Positions 12,082 to 22,514 of a DNA stretch of 64,000 nt are shown here, in pieces. Source of the stretch: Clavelina lepadiformis (Eukaryota; Chordata; Ascidiacea; Aplousobranchia; Clavelinidae); the NCBI RefSeq assembly GCF_947623445.1, contig NC_135244.1:15810860-15874859 (forward strand). Direction: 5' to 3'. Under the pieces are notes generated by a model, which saw only the letters and a program-made list of their open reading frames with translations, made no database searches and had not been told where the DNA came from. The translations under genes were made by a program, and so were the position numbers. The number at the start of each line of letters is the position of its first letter. Positions within the stretch are counted from its first letter, which is position 1.

Positions 12082-12774
12082 CTACAACGTCAAAGTGTTA
12101 CGAAATATTTTTCTCACAGTAGAACCAACTGAAGAAGCTTTATTTGAACCAGTGTGAGAAAATCCGATGTTTCCAAAGTTAAAATAAATTTTGAACAAGT
12201 ATGGCTGCACATCCAATAAAGACGTTTCAAAAACAAGAGGCAGGTCTGCTTGGGCTGGCATTTTAGGCACAAAATCATGTCGCCCTACAGCTTCAACAAC
12301 TGAAATTACTTTGTCACCTAGTTTTGATCCGGTAGTTTCTTTCACAATGTTACGCTCACTTTCCGTTGCCAACACTCTTTCAGTGACTTGAATGTTCCAA
12401 ATTTCCCATGGAACACACTCGTCATTAAATGGCCACCGGCTTCTACGTTTTTGGTAAAATTCCAGGGTAATTGTTCCCATAGATAGATTGTTGTTAGTTT
12501 TTTGTTGCAGTTGTTCACAAAAGTCAACAATTTGTTTTCGAATCATGGAGTCCAAAACTTTTGAAGCCACCCGAACATATGTGAAGTTGAGGAATTCACA
12601 GTCAACATCGTCGGTGCCAACTGTACCCACAGAATAGAATCTTTCTTTTTCTGTATGATAATGAAATTTACCAGTTGTTCGATGAAGCAAAATAGTGTGA
12701 AAAATGCCCAACACTGCTTCTTCAACCTGGCTTCGTTCAACAAGGATTTCTACATTATATGAATTGGCATTCAT
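12082..12774 (-). CDS. ATG101: Autophagy-related protein 101 (HORMA protein of the ULK1 complex)
   Basis: A single-exon frame of 230 aa, close to the vertebrate length (about 218). It matches ATG101 end to end: S-Q-V-E-E-A-V-L-G-I-F-H near the N-terminus, then LLHRTTGKFHYH, SVGTVGTDDVDCEFLNFTYV, the RSRWPFNDECVPWEIW segment with the family's Trp-Phe finger, and LLDVQPYLFKIYF near the C-terminus. ATG101 pairs with ATG13 through its HORMA domain in the autophagy-initiation kinase complex. I take the ATG at 12774 (MNANSYN), which aligns with the vertebrate start. The frame is open a further 25 codons upstream to 12849, but a candidate splice acceptor (AAAAGCAG) lies in that stretch, so a 5' UTR intron is likely. 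Confidence 0.93.
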   Translation of the reverse strand: MNANSYNVEILVERSQVEEAVLGIFHTILLHRTTGKFHYHTEKERFYSVGTVGTDDVDCEFLNFTYVRVASKVLDSMIRKQIVDFCEQLQQKTNNNLSMGTITLEFYQKRRSRWPFNDECVPWEIWNIQVTERVLATESERNIVKETTGSKLGDKVISVVEAVGRHDFVPKMPAQADLPLVFETSLLDVQPYLFKIYFNFGNIGFSHTGSNKASSVGSTVRKIFRNTLTL

Positions 12775-13378
12775 TCTCGTTTGTTGTAGTGTCTTGTGCT
12801 GATCTGCTTTTTGAAAAAACTTTAAAAGTAAATATTTTTTCTTAAACATTCAATGATTCCTGCACAAAAAAAGATCCCGGGAGGCATATATAATTTATAT
12901 AGATATAGTTAATACAATTACACGACAAAATAGCTGCAAACTTTTATAAAAAAGATATATAAAAACAATAATGGTAGACGTTAACATACACTTAGTTTTA
13001 AAGTAAATCAATGATTACTGCATATTAAAGAGATTTTGCACACACGCAACAAATTTAGTGGCAAAAGTTTAAAAGGTAAAACATTGATGTCATGATCACT
13101 ATATGCATGAAAAACTTTAGAAGGCAAATATCAAAATGACAACAGTGATCTAAATCTGATATCATATTTCTGTACAGGCTAAACGGCATAGATGGCAGAA
13201 TATTAAAGCAGGAGTGAAATAAAACTCAGCAGCACCTAACATACAACTATCTTTGGAAAAACACTCTCTTATGGGACATTTATGTGTTAGTAAAGCCTAC
13301 AGATATACAATGCTAATAGAAAATTGATGCTTGATAACAATAATACTTGACTGCAACATTGCTTAAAACATTAATATG
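12775..13378. other. ATG101 upstream region, no other gene seen
   Basis: AT-rich sequence between ATG101 and the MITE in the CRTAP-like 3' region. It should contain the ATG101 promoter and perhaps a 5' non-coding exon. No TATA box or repeat stands out. Confidence 0.35.
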
Positions 13379-13929
13379 CAGTAAAAGCCACTTAACATAT
13401 AACCACAAATGATATGACCAGTCGCTTTTATGGCCAGTTTGGAATAGTCCTAAATTTTTCCATACAAAAATGTCTGTTGAATATGATCAAATTCCAGATA
13501 TTATAATCATTTCTTTCATCACTCATGTACTTTTTCAACCATGCACTGAATCATTGTATTTGTTCGGTACATTTTACTTTTTAGGGTGTCATCATTAAAC
13601 CCTTACTTCACTTTTTCTGCATCCATGTTTTCTATACCTGCAGGACTTTTGATGCATGCTGTGTGCCTGGGTACAATTGACATCAATCCGCAACACAGCA
13701 AATATTGCTTTCTATCTTGTGAGTTGTGATGTTAGTATAAATTGGGGTTGTTGGCATAAAAAATTTAGGTTATCAGCAAATACCCAAAACGGGCTTTTGG
13801 GTTGTTTTATCGTTACTGGTTCACCAAGTTAATCCAGGTCTGGCTATACCAGCTTTGCATATTGTGTCTGTTGCGTAATTATGATCAAAATGTGATCTTA
13901 AAAGTGGTCATATTAAGTGGCTTCTACTG
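13379..13929. mobile_element. 551-bp MITE with about 25-bp inverted ends
   Basis: The left end reads CAGTAAAAGCCACTTAACAT. The reverse complement of the right end reads CAGTAGAAGCCACTTAATAT, so the termini are imperfect inverted repeats. Flanks are TTAATATG on the left and AAATATG on the right, which may be a decayed target duplication. No coding capacity is present. The CAG ends suggest a hAT-like or pogo-like parent, and I cannot decide which. It ends 22 bases beyond the stop codon of the CRTAP-like gene, so it probably forms much of that gene's 3' UTR. Confidence 0.7.
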
Positions 13930-13951
13930 AAATATGTTTTTGAGACAAATT

Positions 13952-15202
13952 TCAAATAGTAATTTCTTTGGTAAGTCTTTCTTCAATTTTTTTTACAATT
14001 TTATCTGTAATGGTTGAAAATATGTCACCATCAACATTCAAGTCCTCCTGTACGTAATCTTCATCTTCATGATTTATTATCCATTGTCCCTTTGCAACCA
14101 ATTCACTCAGCATACTTACGTGCTCATGATACTTTAATGCATCTGATCTTGGGTTGTATGTCAGTGGACTATCGTAACCCAATTTCTCACCTTGTTCTCG
14201 AAAATATTTCATGTTTGAATCCGCAATCTCACTTTCAGGATCAAGCAATAAAGCAGAGGCGGCAGCAGGTATAGCCATGCCCCAATCGCCCAGTTTGTGG
14301 TATGAAAACTGAAGATATGAAAAACACCTGGCTATAAAATTCTGGAGCTTTTCCCCCTCAATAACGGGACTTATTTTTTGCTCACACTTTAAGGAGCACT
14401 CAAGTTTTGCAATTAGCTGTTGGGCCATTGCTTTATAAAATCTGTAAAAATTAGTTTGTTCAACTGGTTGAAAGCACAATGATTCACAGTCATTAAATTC
14501 ACGAAAATAGTTCTCCAATGTACGTTCTATTGTATTCACAGCTACTTCGTGGTTACCTTTCTCGTAACTTTTCACACCTTCCAGAAATAGTTCATGAAAC
14601 TGAGGAGCTTCCAAATCTTTAAAGGCAGAAGTACTATTGAGTTCTGGTAAAGATTTGTAATAATTAAGGTTGTCCATCGCATGTTCATCGTTCAAATTGA
14701 AATTATAAAAAGTCTGGGCAGCTTGTGATGCCTTCTTAATTTGGTTTTCCTGAAAGTATGCAAATTGTAAATAGTCGTAGATCTTTCTTGTTTCAAATTC
14801 ATCTATGACCTCTTGTTTGGGAGGGTCAAGATTAGTCATGCCAAAAGGATGCTCTTCCTTGCATAGTTTTATACAATAAGCTTCCGCAAGAAGGTCTCCC
14901 ACATACTTTAAATCTGGATTTCCATCAAAATTCATTCCAACATCCTTAGATATATCAGCTACTTTACACTGTGCTCCACAAGCTGACTGAATATGCTGGC
15001 TCATTCTATAATTAATTAATGCCTTTTCAAGATAGTTTATGGCTCCACGCCAGTTACCAGAGTTATAGCTATTGACACCCTCATCAGCGAGAGTTTCCAA
15101 AGGGAGAGCAATGTCATTTGGAACTTGAAATGCAGAAAATACTGGCCTTGCAAAAATACCAATTACAATGATAAACACTTGGCTAGTTAACATCTTGAAC
15201 AT
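13952..15202 (-). CDS. CRTAP: Cartilage-associated protein / leprecan-family protein (non-catalytic)
   Basis: A single-exon frame of 416 aa. A hydrophobic signal peptide (about residues 5-23, ending V-F-S-A) predicts entry to the ER. Four CxxxC motifs (CGAQC, CIKLC, CESLC, CSLKC) in two TPR-like halves are the hallmark of the leprecan/CRTAP fold. The segments YLQFAYFQ, YYKSLP, FKDLEAP and ISPVIEGEKLQNFIA match CRTAP closely. The frame ends at about the CRTAP length without the dioxygenase domain of P3H1-3. In vertebrates CRTAP assists P3H1 in collagen prolyl 3-hydroxylation in the ER. There is no KDEL-type tail. A single N-glycosylation site (N-S-T) is present. The closely related P3H4/SC65 is the alternative assignment. 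The lack of introns is notable, since vertebrate CRTAP is multi-exonic. Confidence 0.88.
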   Translation of the reverse strand: MFKMLTSQVFIIVIGIFARPVFSAFQVPNDIALPLETLADEGVNSYNSGNWRGAINYLEKALINYRMSQHIQSACGAQCKVADISKDVGMNFDGNPDLKYVGDLLAEAYCIKLCKEEHPFGMTNLDPPKQEVIDEFETRKIYDYLQFAYFQENQIKKASQAAQTFYNFNLNDEHAMDNLNYYKSLPELNSTSAFKDLEAPQFHELFLEGVKSYEKGNHEVAVNTIERTLENYFREFNDCESLCFQPVEQTNFYRFYKAMAQQLIAKLECSLKCEQKISPVIEGEKLQNFIARCFSYLQFSYHKLGDWGMAIPAAASALLLDPESEIADSNMKYFREQGEKLGYDSPLTYNPRSDALKYHEHVSMLSELVAKGQWIINHEDEDYVQEDLNVDGDIFSTITDKIVKKIEERLTKEITI

Positions 15203-16121
15203 TAACCCGTGTTTCTAGCATTCCAACTTCATAAAAAATTCAAATTGATAAATGTAAACAATAAGTAAATAAAAACAGATAGTCTTTGTCTATGATAAAC
15301 ACGTTACATGTACCAACACTGCTGTAAGTCCATTAAGGGAGATAATGACATGAATCTAAACACAACTAGATCCTGGATTATCAACACAGACAAATAGGAA
15401 ATCCTAATGACAAATGAGATGAAGTATTTGGTAAAGTTTCAAGTCTTTTAAAGTTTAAAAATATTACCAGTAGAAAACATTCCAAAATTATCAAAAGTTT
15501 TCAATATTTCTAACTGCCAATTAAGTGTTGCCATTTCCATAATACATTCGTAGTTCCTAATGCATATTGTTCTTGAAGGTAGTCACTGAGTGCATTTTAC
15601 ATAAAACAGATAAATGCATTGTAAGCTGTGCAAATTATGGTTCATCATTGGCCCAAAATATATTTTAACCCATCGGTTTTGAACTTTTTTTAACAAGGCC
15701 TTTAAAAAAAGTTTTTAATTTTGATTTTGTTTGGAGGCAAGATAGAAATTGGTGAAAAGTTCGACTTTCTATAAACTTTAATTTGGAAGTCAAATAAATA
15801 GCCGCTTAATAGTTCAAAGTTATGATATAATAAGGGTTTCGTTTGCGTGCTAAATAATTTTATGCCACAACTTTGCATTTGTGATAGCCTATCTTTTAAA
15901 GCAAGACGCTACAATGTCACAAAGTAAAAATGTAATCATAGCAGGTAAAAAGTCATAAGTAAAACTTTAAAATATGCTTAGAATCATCAAAATGTGACAA
16001 ATGACCACGGGTGGCTTCATCCATTTAGCCCTATGGTTGGCCACCTTTTGATGAAAAATTTTCCAGCACACAGGATGTTAGCCTACTGGAAAAATAATCT
16101 TTACTTTTGAGTTAGCTAGGC
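15203..16121. other. Upstream region of the CRTAP-like gene, no gene seen
   Basis: AT-rich, with no coding exon or recognisable repeat. It should contain the promoter of the minus-strand CRTAP-like gene. Confidence 0.4.
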
Positions 16122-16555
16122 CAGGGTGTCAAAATACAGCCTGTGGGCTAACTGCAGCCTGCCAACTGTTCTTTATTGGCCCATGGCCATCATCGGGCTC
16201 GCGCGTAACTTCGAACCAAAGGCAAAACAATGTGAAACTAACGTTGAGAGTTTAAGAGTAACAAATTTTACGTCAATATGGCTGACAAAAAAATACCGCT
16301 TTAATCAGGTACAAATTGCTTTTTCAAGCTTTTAGTGTTAATTATTATTAACTTGCATTTACTAATGTAGTACTAAGGTTTCCGAAATTATGTTACGTTA
16401 TTGAGTAGATATTGCAATCATTCATTACGTTGTAAGCAAAGCAGGGATCCTTTCTCCTAGTATGGGCCTAAGTGGCCCTGCCGCTTGGCGCTTGCAGACT
16501 TGTTAGCGTAATTAGTGTTTGGCCCTCAGCAAAAAAATGGGTCTAGTATACAAGC
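16122..16555. mobile_element. Decayed hAT-type element
   Basis: The left end, CAGGGTGTCAAAATACAGCC, followed by repeated gcctg/ggcc stretches, resembles hAT termini of the form CAGGGGTGTCAAAC followed by GGCCCGCGGGCC. The right side has GGCCCTCAGC followed by an A-run and GGGTCTAG, like the matching 3' end but strongly eroded. No frame of useful length remains. The exact right boundary is uncertain by about 15 bases. It looks old. Confidence 0.45.
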
Positions 16556-19500
16556 GTACAACCAGAGGATGTCACAATTTGAGTAGTATACAAAGGCATC
16601 CTGTGGTTGAGCACTTTAAATATACCCAAAAAATCGTACACCCGTGGCTACCTCGGTTAGAAGGCTAATAGAAATTAACAACAATACTGAACAGCTACGT
16701 CATTAGAAAAGAAAAAATCCCAGATTACAAACCTACTACGCTATCGACATCAGATTGTACTTCCATGCATCTTGATTATTCTTTATGCGTTCACCTTGTA
16801 CGCGGAAAGGCTGAATACAGTACTAACAACGCAAAATTGGAACCGCCGATGAGCTAAACAGAGAACATTTCTTACTCGAAAAATAGCAGTGGCCGAGTAT
16901 TGAAAAGTTGCGTCCTGGGACTGGTGGCTTTGTTAACAGCCAACTTATATCTTTATAGCAAAAGACATCATGCAAATTTTGACCCCTTGTGGTTTTATTA
17001 TTATTCATTGACGGAAACAAGTCTTAATGGTTGTGACACAAGCTAAGTCAAATCGAGTCATTTTATTACATTCCCAAGTCAAGTCGAGTCAATAGCATCA
17101 ATCAATCAGTCAATCTGACCATTTCCTCTCTACAATGGTCTGGCTGGGATTTAAAACAGTCTCTCAAAGTAAAAAAAGCAAACCTCGTGATAATTCTAGC
17201 TTATGTCAAAAGTTGTGGAGAACAAAGTCACAGTGGCTTTTTCAGTTCGTAAATGATTTATACATAATTTTTAGTTTTTGACAAAAATTATGTAAAAAAT
17301 TGATGTGAAGCATTGGCAACTATTACCTTAACCTGTAATTGTTTTGCAATAGCTTATTAATTGTTCGAGTTTATGTTAAAAGTTTCTACTTCGTTCTCGG
17401 TGCTCTTCTTGCCATGTTTAACTTCACAAATTGCAATATGCGTAACATTTGCCCATATTACCTAGTCCTAGATGTCATGGTGGCGTGTTGGAAGCTGCGT
17501 TATAACAACGAGCTGAAGCCGAATAATTGCTGGATAACGCTGAGACTAGCAAATCGGTGTATATTTATTATTTACTGTCTTGCAAAAAATTAAACGTCTT
17601 CCACAAATACTACCTGATAAAATGCGAATAAAAAAATGCTTGTGCTGTTCATGCGATTGATTCGAAAATCTATATGAATACGATTAGGCTACAATTGTAC
17701 CATCGAAACATATATTTGTCTTTCAGCTTTCCAAACTTTGAAATTTTGAAATTTCAACTAAATTTGCAAGACATTGTCAAAACTAAAGCGGCTATATTGC
17801 CTTAGTTAATTTCAAAAACTGTACTTTTTGCAATAATACTTGGGAAACTTTACTACACAATACAAATGTTTTCTTGCAGTTTAAATGTTTGTCGTCATCA
17901 AGAAACGTGTTAAAAATGGGTTTACAACCATCTTAGAGCAACAGTGGTGATTATGAGAGAAATTATGTTGTTCTTTTATTGTTGTGCCAACTTTCATAGC
18001 ATTCTCTAATTCGAAGAGAAGATTTTTGAATCAAATAACACATTTTTTGTTTGCGAAAAGTAACATTTTAGCTTAAAATTAAAACCAAAACACACAAAAT
18101 CATTATTTCGTGCCTTGAAACCTCTCACTCTCACATGTTATGTAGAAGGAAATATATCTTAGCATCAAGGTGTTCAGCCAGCTGAAGTTGTTCAACAGTA
18201 TGAAATTCAAATGAAATTAAATTTTTAATAAATAAACCAAAAATTTACCAGTAGGCGCCAGTAGCCTACTTCTATTTTTGCGACAATTAGCCTACCAGCC
18301 ACAAGCTGTAACCTTGATACACATGTTTTTGAAAAAGATTAGCAAGCCAAAACAAACATGTTCCATGAGCCCGAGTATTAATACCTTCTGTGTCATATGT
18401 TGGTACAGCAACGGCACCCAAGGGAGTTCCCTCATGTCGCACATACATCGGAAGTATGGAAAAGGTTAATATATATTTGCCCTTAATGTGGTTGTGTGGT
18501 GTTTTAATAATATAAAAACTATAAATAAACAAAACACCAAACCGAAAAAATTGTGCAAGACTAAGGTTCGAAACAAAGCTTGCATTAAGCAAGTCATCTC
18601 AAATTTACGGTACTGACAAGGAGTCGCAAACAAGAAAATGCGATGAACGAATAGGAATAAATAAAGACATTAATCGTTTGTGGCCCCAAAAAGTTGAGTT
18701 AGTAGTCATGCATAGATTCATAGATCACAGTGTTTTTTTCAGATTTCAGAGATTGACTCCCTTAGACCCTATAGGGCTAGATCGAACTCAGTTCGATCAG
18801 TTCTCAGATCTCAGATCTCAGATCTCAGTTCGAGAACCACTAACTTATAAATAACAGAGTTTTTGACTATACACTCCACTTTTCGCATGTAAAATTGCAT
18901 TTTATCTTCTTTATTATACGTTTTGACACGAAATAGAAACCGAGAGCCCATGGAACCGGATACATCAATCTAAAATAAACATAGGCAAACATCTTTCTTT
19001 GTGTTTTTAAAGGAGCTGGCTGGTCTGGTTCAGTAAAACTTGGGAATCTACCAGACAACTTATTTCGGGGAAACACCTAGGGAGATGCTGCAGTTTCGTC
19101 GTAATTGTACAAAGATTGTTTTGTGACATTACAAGCACTAGCACCGAGCGCTTATGATGTTAAGCACATACATCGACTATGTAAACGATTCATATTATAT
19201 AATAAGTATAAAAGCTTAGAAAAATACCAAGACAGACGTTGTATTCGATAATGCGTCAAAGTGCAAATAAGATTGGAGTAGCAATTATACCGTAAACAGT
19301 AGGTACCCTTGCCTCGTTTTCGATCCCCCGCAGTCCAGCTACACTTTGTGACGCAATACTGACAACAAAAATGAGGAACCGAAAGTCAAAACAAAGCCAT
19401 TTAAATACTTACCTTTGTTATTCAGTATTTCAGAGTTATCGCTATTTGAGCAACAGCGATAGGTGTCATAAAATACGTCCCATAGCCTACACTTGAACGA

Positions 19501-19605
19501 TAAGGCAAAAAGCGGTATTGCAGAGAAAGCATTTGGGTACATAGATAGATCACAATAGATTGTATTTACAAATAGTGTATTTTTGCTGAACTTGAGCGTT
19601 CCAAA
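16556..19605. other. Intergenic, about 3 kb, no gene seen
   Basis: AT-rich intergenic sequence with only short frames. Notable details are iterated aagtcaagtcgagtca-like words at about 17,040-17,095 and a run of ctcagat repeats at 18,803-18,828 next to gttcgagaaccact, which may be a relic transposon end. The right end must hold the promoter of TPR-like gene C. Confidence 0.4.
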
Positions 19606-21593
19606 ATGGATTTCAACAAGTTAGGAGACAACGGGTGAGCAGTTTTAACATATCACAAAACGATATAATGTCTTCCATTAAAAGTATTATTTAAACTAAT
19701 CCTTAAAAAACTGTGCTTACAATAAAACCAACAAAATTAATTGAAACATTTTAATTTTTCCAGATTGCTGACGATGCTTGCTCTCCATCGCATGGGTACG
19801 TTAAAAAACTCGAGTTCATAGCAGCCTAGAATCCTAAAGTAATGTTCACAGTAAGGGCACGGTTTATTGTCCGTAAACAAGCATTTGCGTTATAGTGAAC
19901 ATCCATATAAGTGTAAATAACGCGTTGCAATAAATTGTCATATTTTGAAATCAGCATGCTGTTGTTTTAGCCCAGATGGCAAGAGAGAATAATGGTGATG
20001 ACGATGATGGAATTCGAATAAGAGAAATACCAGACGATGGTATGTAGGCTGTGCGGTGATAAAATTGTGTAACAAAAAATAAACTTTGCAAATTATTGTA
20101 TAGCCTATATATAATAACTAAAATCTCCCTAGTCAGGGACTTCTCTAAATCATTTTAAAGATAAATTCTGCCTATAATAATCCTTATGAATTTAATGCAA
20201 TGACGTGCATGTAACCTATACTCAAACGACTAGAAATGTTGAATGTTGGGTTGGATTCCTGAGGTAATCGTCTGTTAGGAATTCATTTTGACACCTAAAA
20301 TGTACAATGAATAATGACAAACTACCTCATTGGAGGTTTCTATAAATGCTGTTTAGATATAATTGGAAGAACTTTATGTCACCTTGCAAAAGTTAATCGA
20401 CAATTATCATAAGCTTTCCGTTTTTGTAGGCGATAAGTAACCGTAAGTTTTCTTAACAGTTTACCAATTGAGGGAAACATGCATTTTTGATGAGCTCCAA
20501 CTTTGCAGACTACGTTGTCTTTCCAGGGTTAATAAAACTTAATTATCGTTTATGCCACAGATCAAAACACAACCACACCGAGAGGACCGTCCAATTCAGC
20601 TTCGGTTACGTCATCTATTGAGCAACTTTTCCACCTGGATGGTGAGCAAAAATAACTTAATGAAAACCTAATACTTTACAATATTGTTGTGAGAGTTCTG
20701 GTGAAACTTGAGCTTTCCTATGGTCGACAGTTATACGAATGCTACTGCAAGGATATTCTTGTCATGCAGAAAAAAGCTCCGCCTACCTACAAGAAAGAAA
20801 GTACGAAGAAGCGTACGGTTTAGTCAAAAAGCAATACAAGCTTGGTTCCAAGTTCAACTTCGCGCCAGTACTTGTCAAGTATTATGTTTCTCTGATACAC
20901 ACAGATCGTCTTGATAAGGCAGCAAAAATTCGTGATGAGCTTACCTCACTTATTCAAGAATTGTTGGAAAGCTCTCCAGAAGAATTGGAAAAGTACGGCC
21001 ACAGTCTTCGACAGAAATCCAAGTTTATAGAAGCGATTCTCTTCTACCAAATCTCTCATCGTTTTTGCGAGACGGAAATGAACCCAGCTGATGCAGTGAG
21101 TGCTCTTCAAGGATGCGCTCTTGGAACAAAGCTGGCGGTAACGGAGTTGCTTGAAAAGCACAAAGTGTCAAAGCAGACGGTCAGGAAGCATGTAATTCCG
21201 GAGATGCACAAATTTATCGATTGCCTTGGTCGCTTTAAGAGTGTAGAAAAAAAGCTCACCTGCATCGTGCAAGGCCTATGCTTACATCACGTGGAGCATT
21301 GCGAGTTCTTGGTGGGCGACGTCAATGCGCGGGAGGCGTCAATCAAAAGAGCTATTACTTCCATGAAAGACGTCTTGGGATCAGAAGCAGAGAAACACCA
21401 TCTTTATGGTGGACATCTCAACAACCTTGGCCATACCTACTTGGTTAAAGACAGGCCCGGTGACGCAGCTAGCTACTTCTCTCAGGCGATTGTGGCAAAG
21501 AAAAGGGCAGAAGACTACGACACTCAAGCCGAAAAGCTGGAAGACATCAAGAAGAGCGAACTGGCCCTTCAGCTCGCTCGTAGGCAGCTCTGA
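19606..21593 (+). CDS. TPR-like protein, paralogue C (five exons, 344 aa)
   Basis: Exons: 19606-19634, 19764-19795, 19971-20039, 20561-20641 and 20770-21593. They total 1,035 nt with phases 2, 1, 1, 1, the same as A and B. The start is the ATG at 19606 (MDFNKLGDN). The 32-nt exon 2 encodes LLTMLALHRM. Exon 3 is acidic (N-G-D-D-D-D-G), and exon 4 is T/S-rich ending SSIEQLFHLD. The last exon opens EKSSAYLQERKYEEAYGL. It has ILFYQISHRFC, CIVQGLCLHHVEHCEFLVGD and the C-terminal AEKHHLYGGHLNNLGHTYL repeat, each aligning with A and B. AATAAA lies 144 nt after the stop. The gene converges on NHLRC2. It sits some 14 kb from A/B in inverted orientation, so the family spread beyond simple tandem copying. 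Function unknown. Confidence 0.82.
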
Positions 21594-21736
21594 ACTGGTT
21601 TTACGAACGGTGTTGTAAAAAGGATACTTCGTTAGATGGTTTTGTTTTGGTGATTTTTCAAGTTTTTAACGCGTCTAAGGTATAAATTGTTTGTTTTATG
21701 ACTCTGCTCGTATATTATAACCTACTTGCTTTTTAG

Positions 21737-21742
21737 AATAAA
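21737..21742 (+). other. Poly(A) signal AATAAA of TPR-like gene C
   Basis: A canonical hexamer 144 nt after the stop codon at 21593, on the coding strand. Confidence 0.6.
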
Positions 21743-22069
21743 ATTGCATTTAAAAATTAGGCCTGCTATTTATACAGTGGTCTATCTTTAATCACTATTT
21801 TTACTCTGCACTATTGGATACATAGCAATTTTATTTCCCTGTACAAACAAATCTTTAATGTTGAAGTTTGTTTTATTAAGGACCAATGTTTTATATCGCG
21901 TGTTACCAAAATGTAAATAAACGTAATCGAAAATTTTCATTCAGTGCAATACTTCACCAAGAATTGCAATCCACACAGAATTTGAAACACCTTTCTTGAA
22001 GGTGAAAGCAGCATTAGCCAAAGAGTAGAACTGTTACAGCTCATAATTTAATACGTATAAAAACCGAGT

Positions 22070-22084
22070 TTTATTGTTTTTATT
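22070..22084 (-). other. Paired poly(A) signals for NHLRC2
   Basis: Two overlapping-region TTTATT words on the plus strand (22070-22075 and 22079-22084) give AATAAA on the minus strand about 435 nt after the NHLRC2 stop. The 3' ends of NHLRC2 and TPR-like gene C therefore face each other about 300 bases apart. Confidence 0.45.
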
Positions 22085-22514
22085 TCGTGGTTGAAATATG
22101 GTAGGCTTACACATAAGTATAATGTAAATGTAAACTATAAACCTTTGCTAGGGTAAGCAAAAATACTTCATTCTTTAATAATACAAAACAGACGTCAACA
22201 TTATTATATGTAATCTGCAGTTTAAAGCATGCAGAAAAACCAACAAAACTGTTGTACTATGTTACTGGTAAATAATGCAGTAAATCAATTCTATTACAAG
22301 CACAGTACATCTGTTGGATCGCTAAATTACGCAACGATAATCACCAAAGAATGATACTGCACGCAAAATGGGTCTCGAGACCTAGCATTTAGTAGTAAAA
22401 ACCGTTAATGGAACGAAAACATACAAGAACGTAATCATTGTAATCAAGATTTCGCAGAAAACATAAATTATAACGCAAAGATAATTATTATATAATCGGT
22501 ATATTAGAACCCTT

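Noticed and set aside
18690-18845. hAT-like end gttcgagaaccact and ctcagat repeats
   Set aside because: No matching inverted end or target duplication could be found. Only the short repeats are certain.
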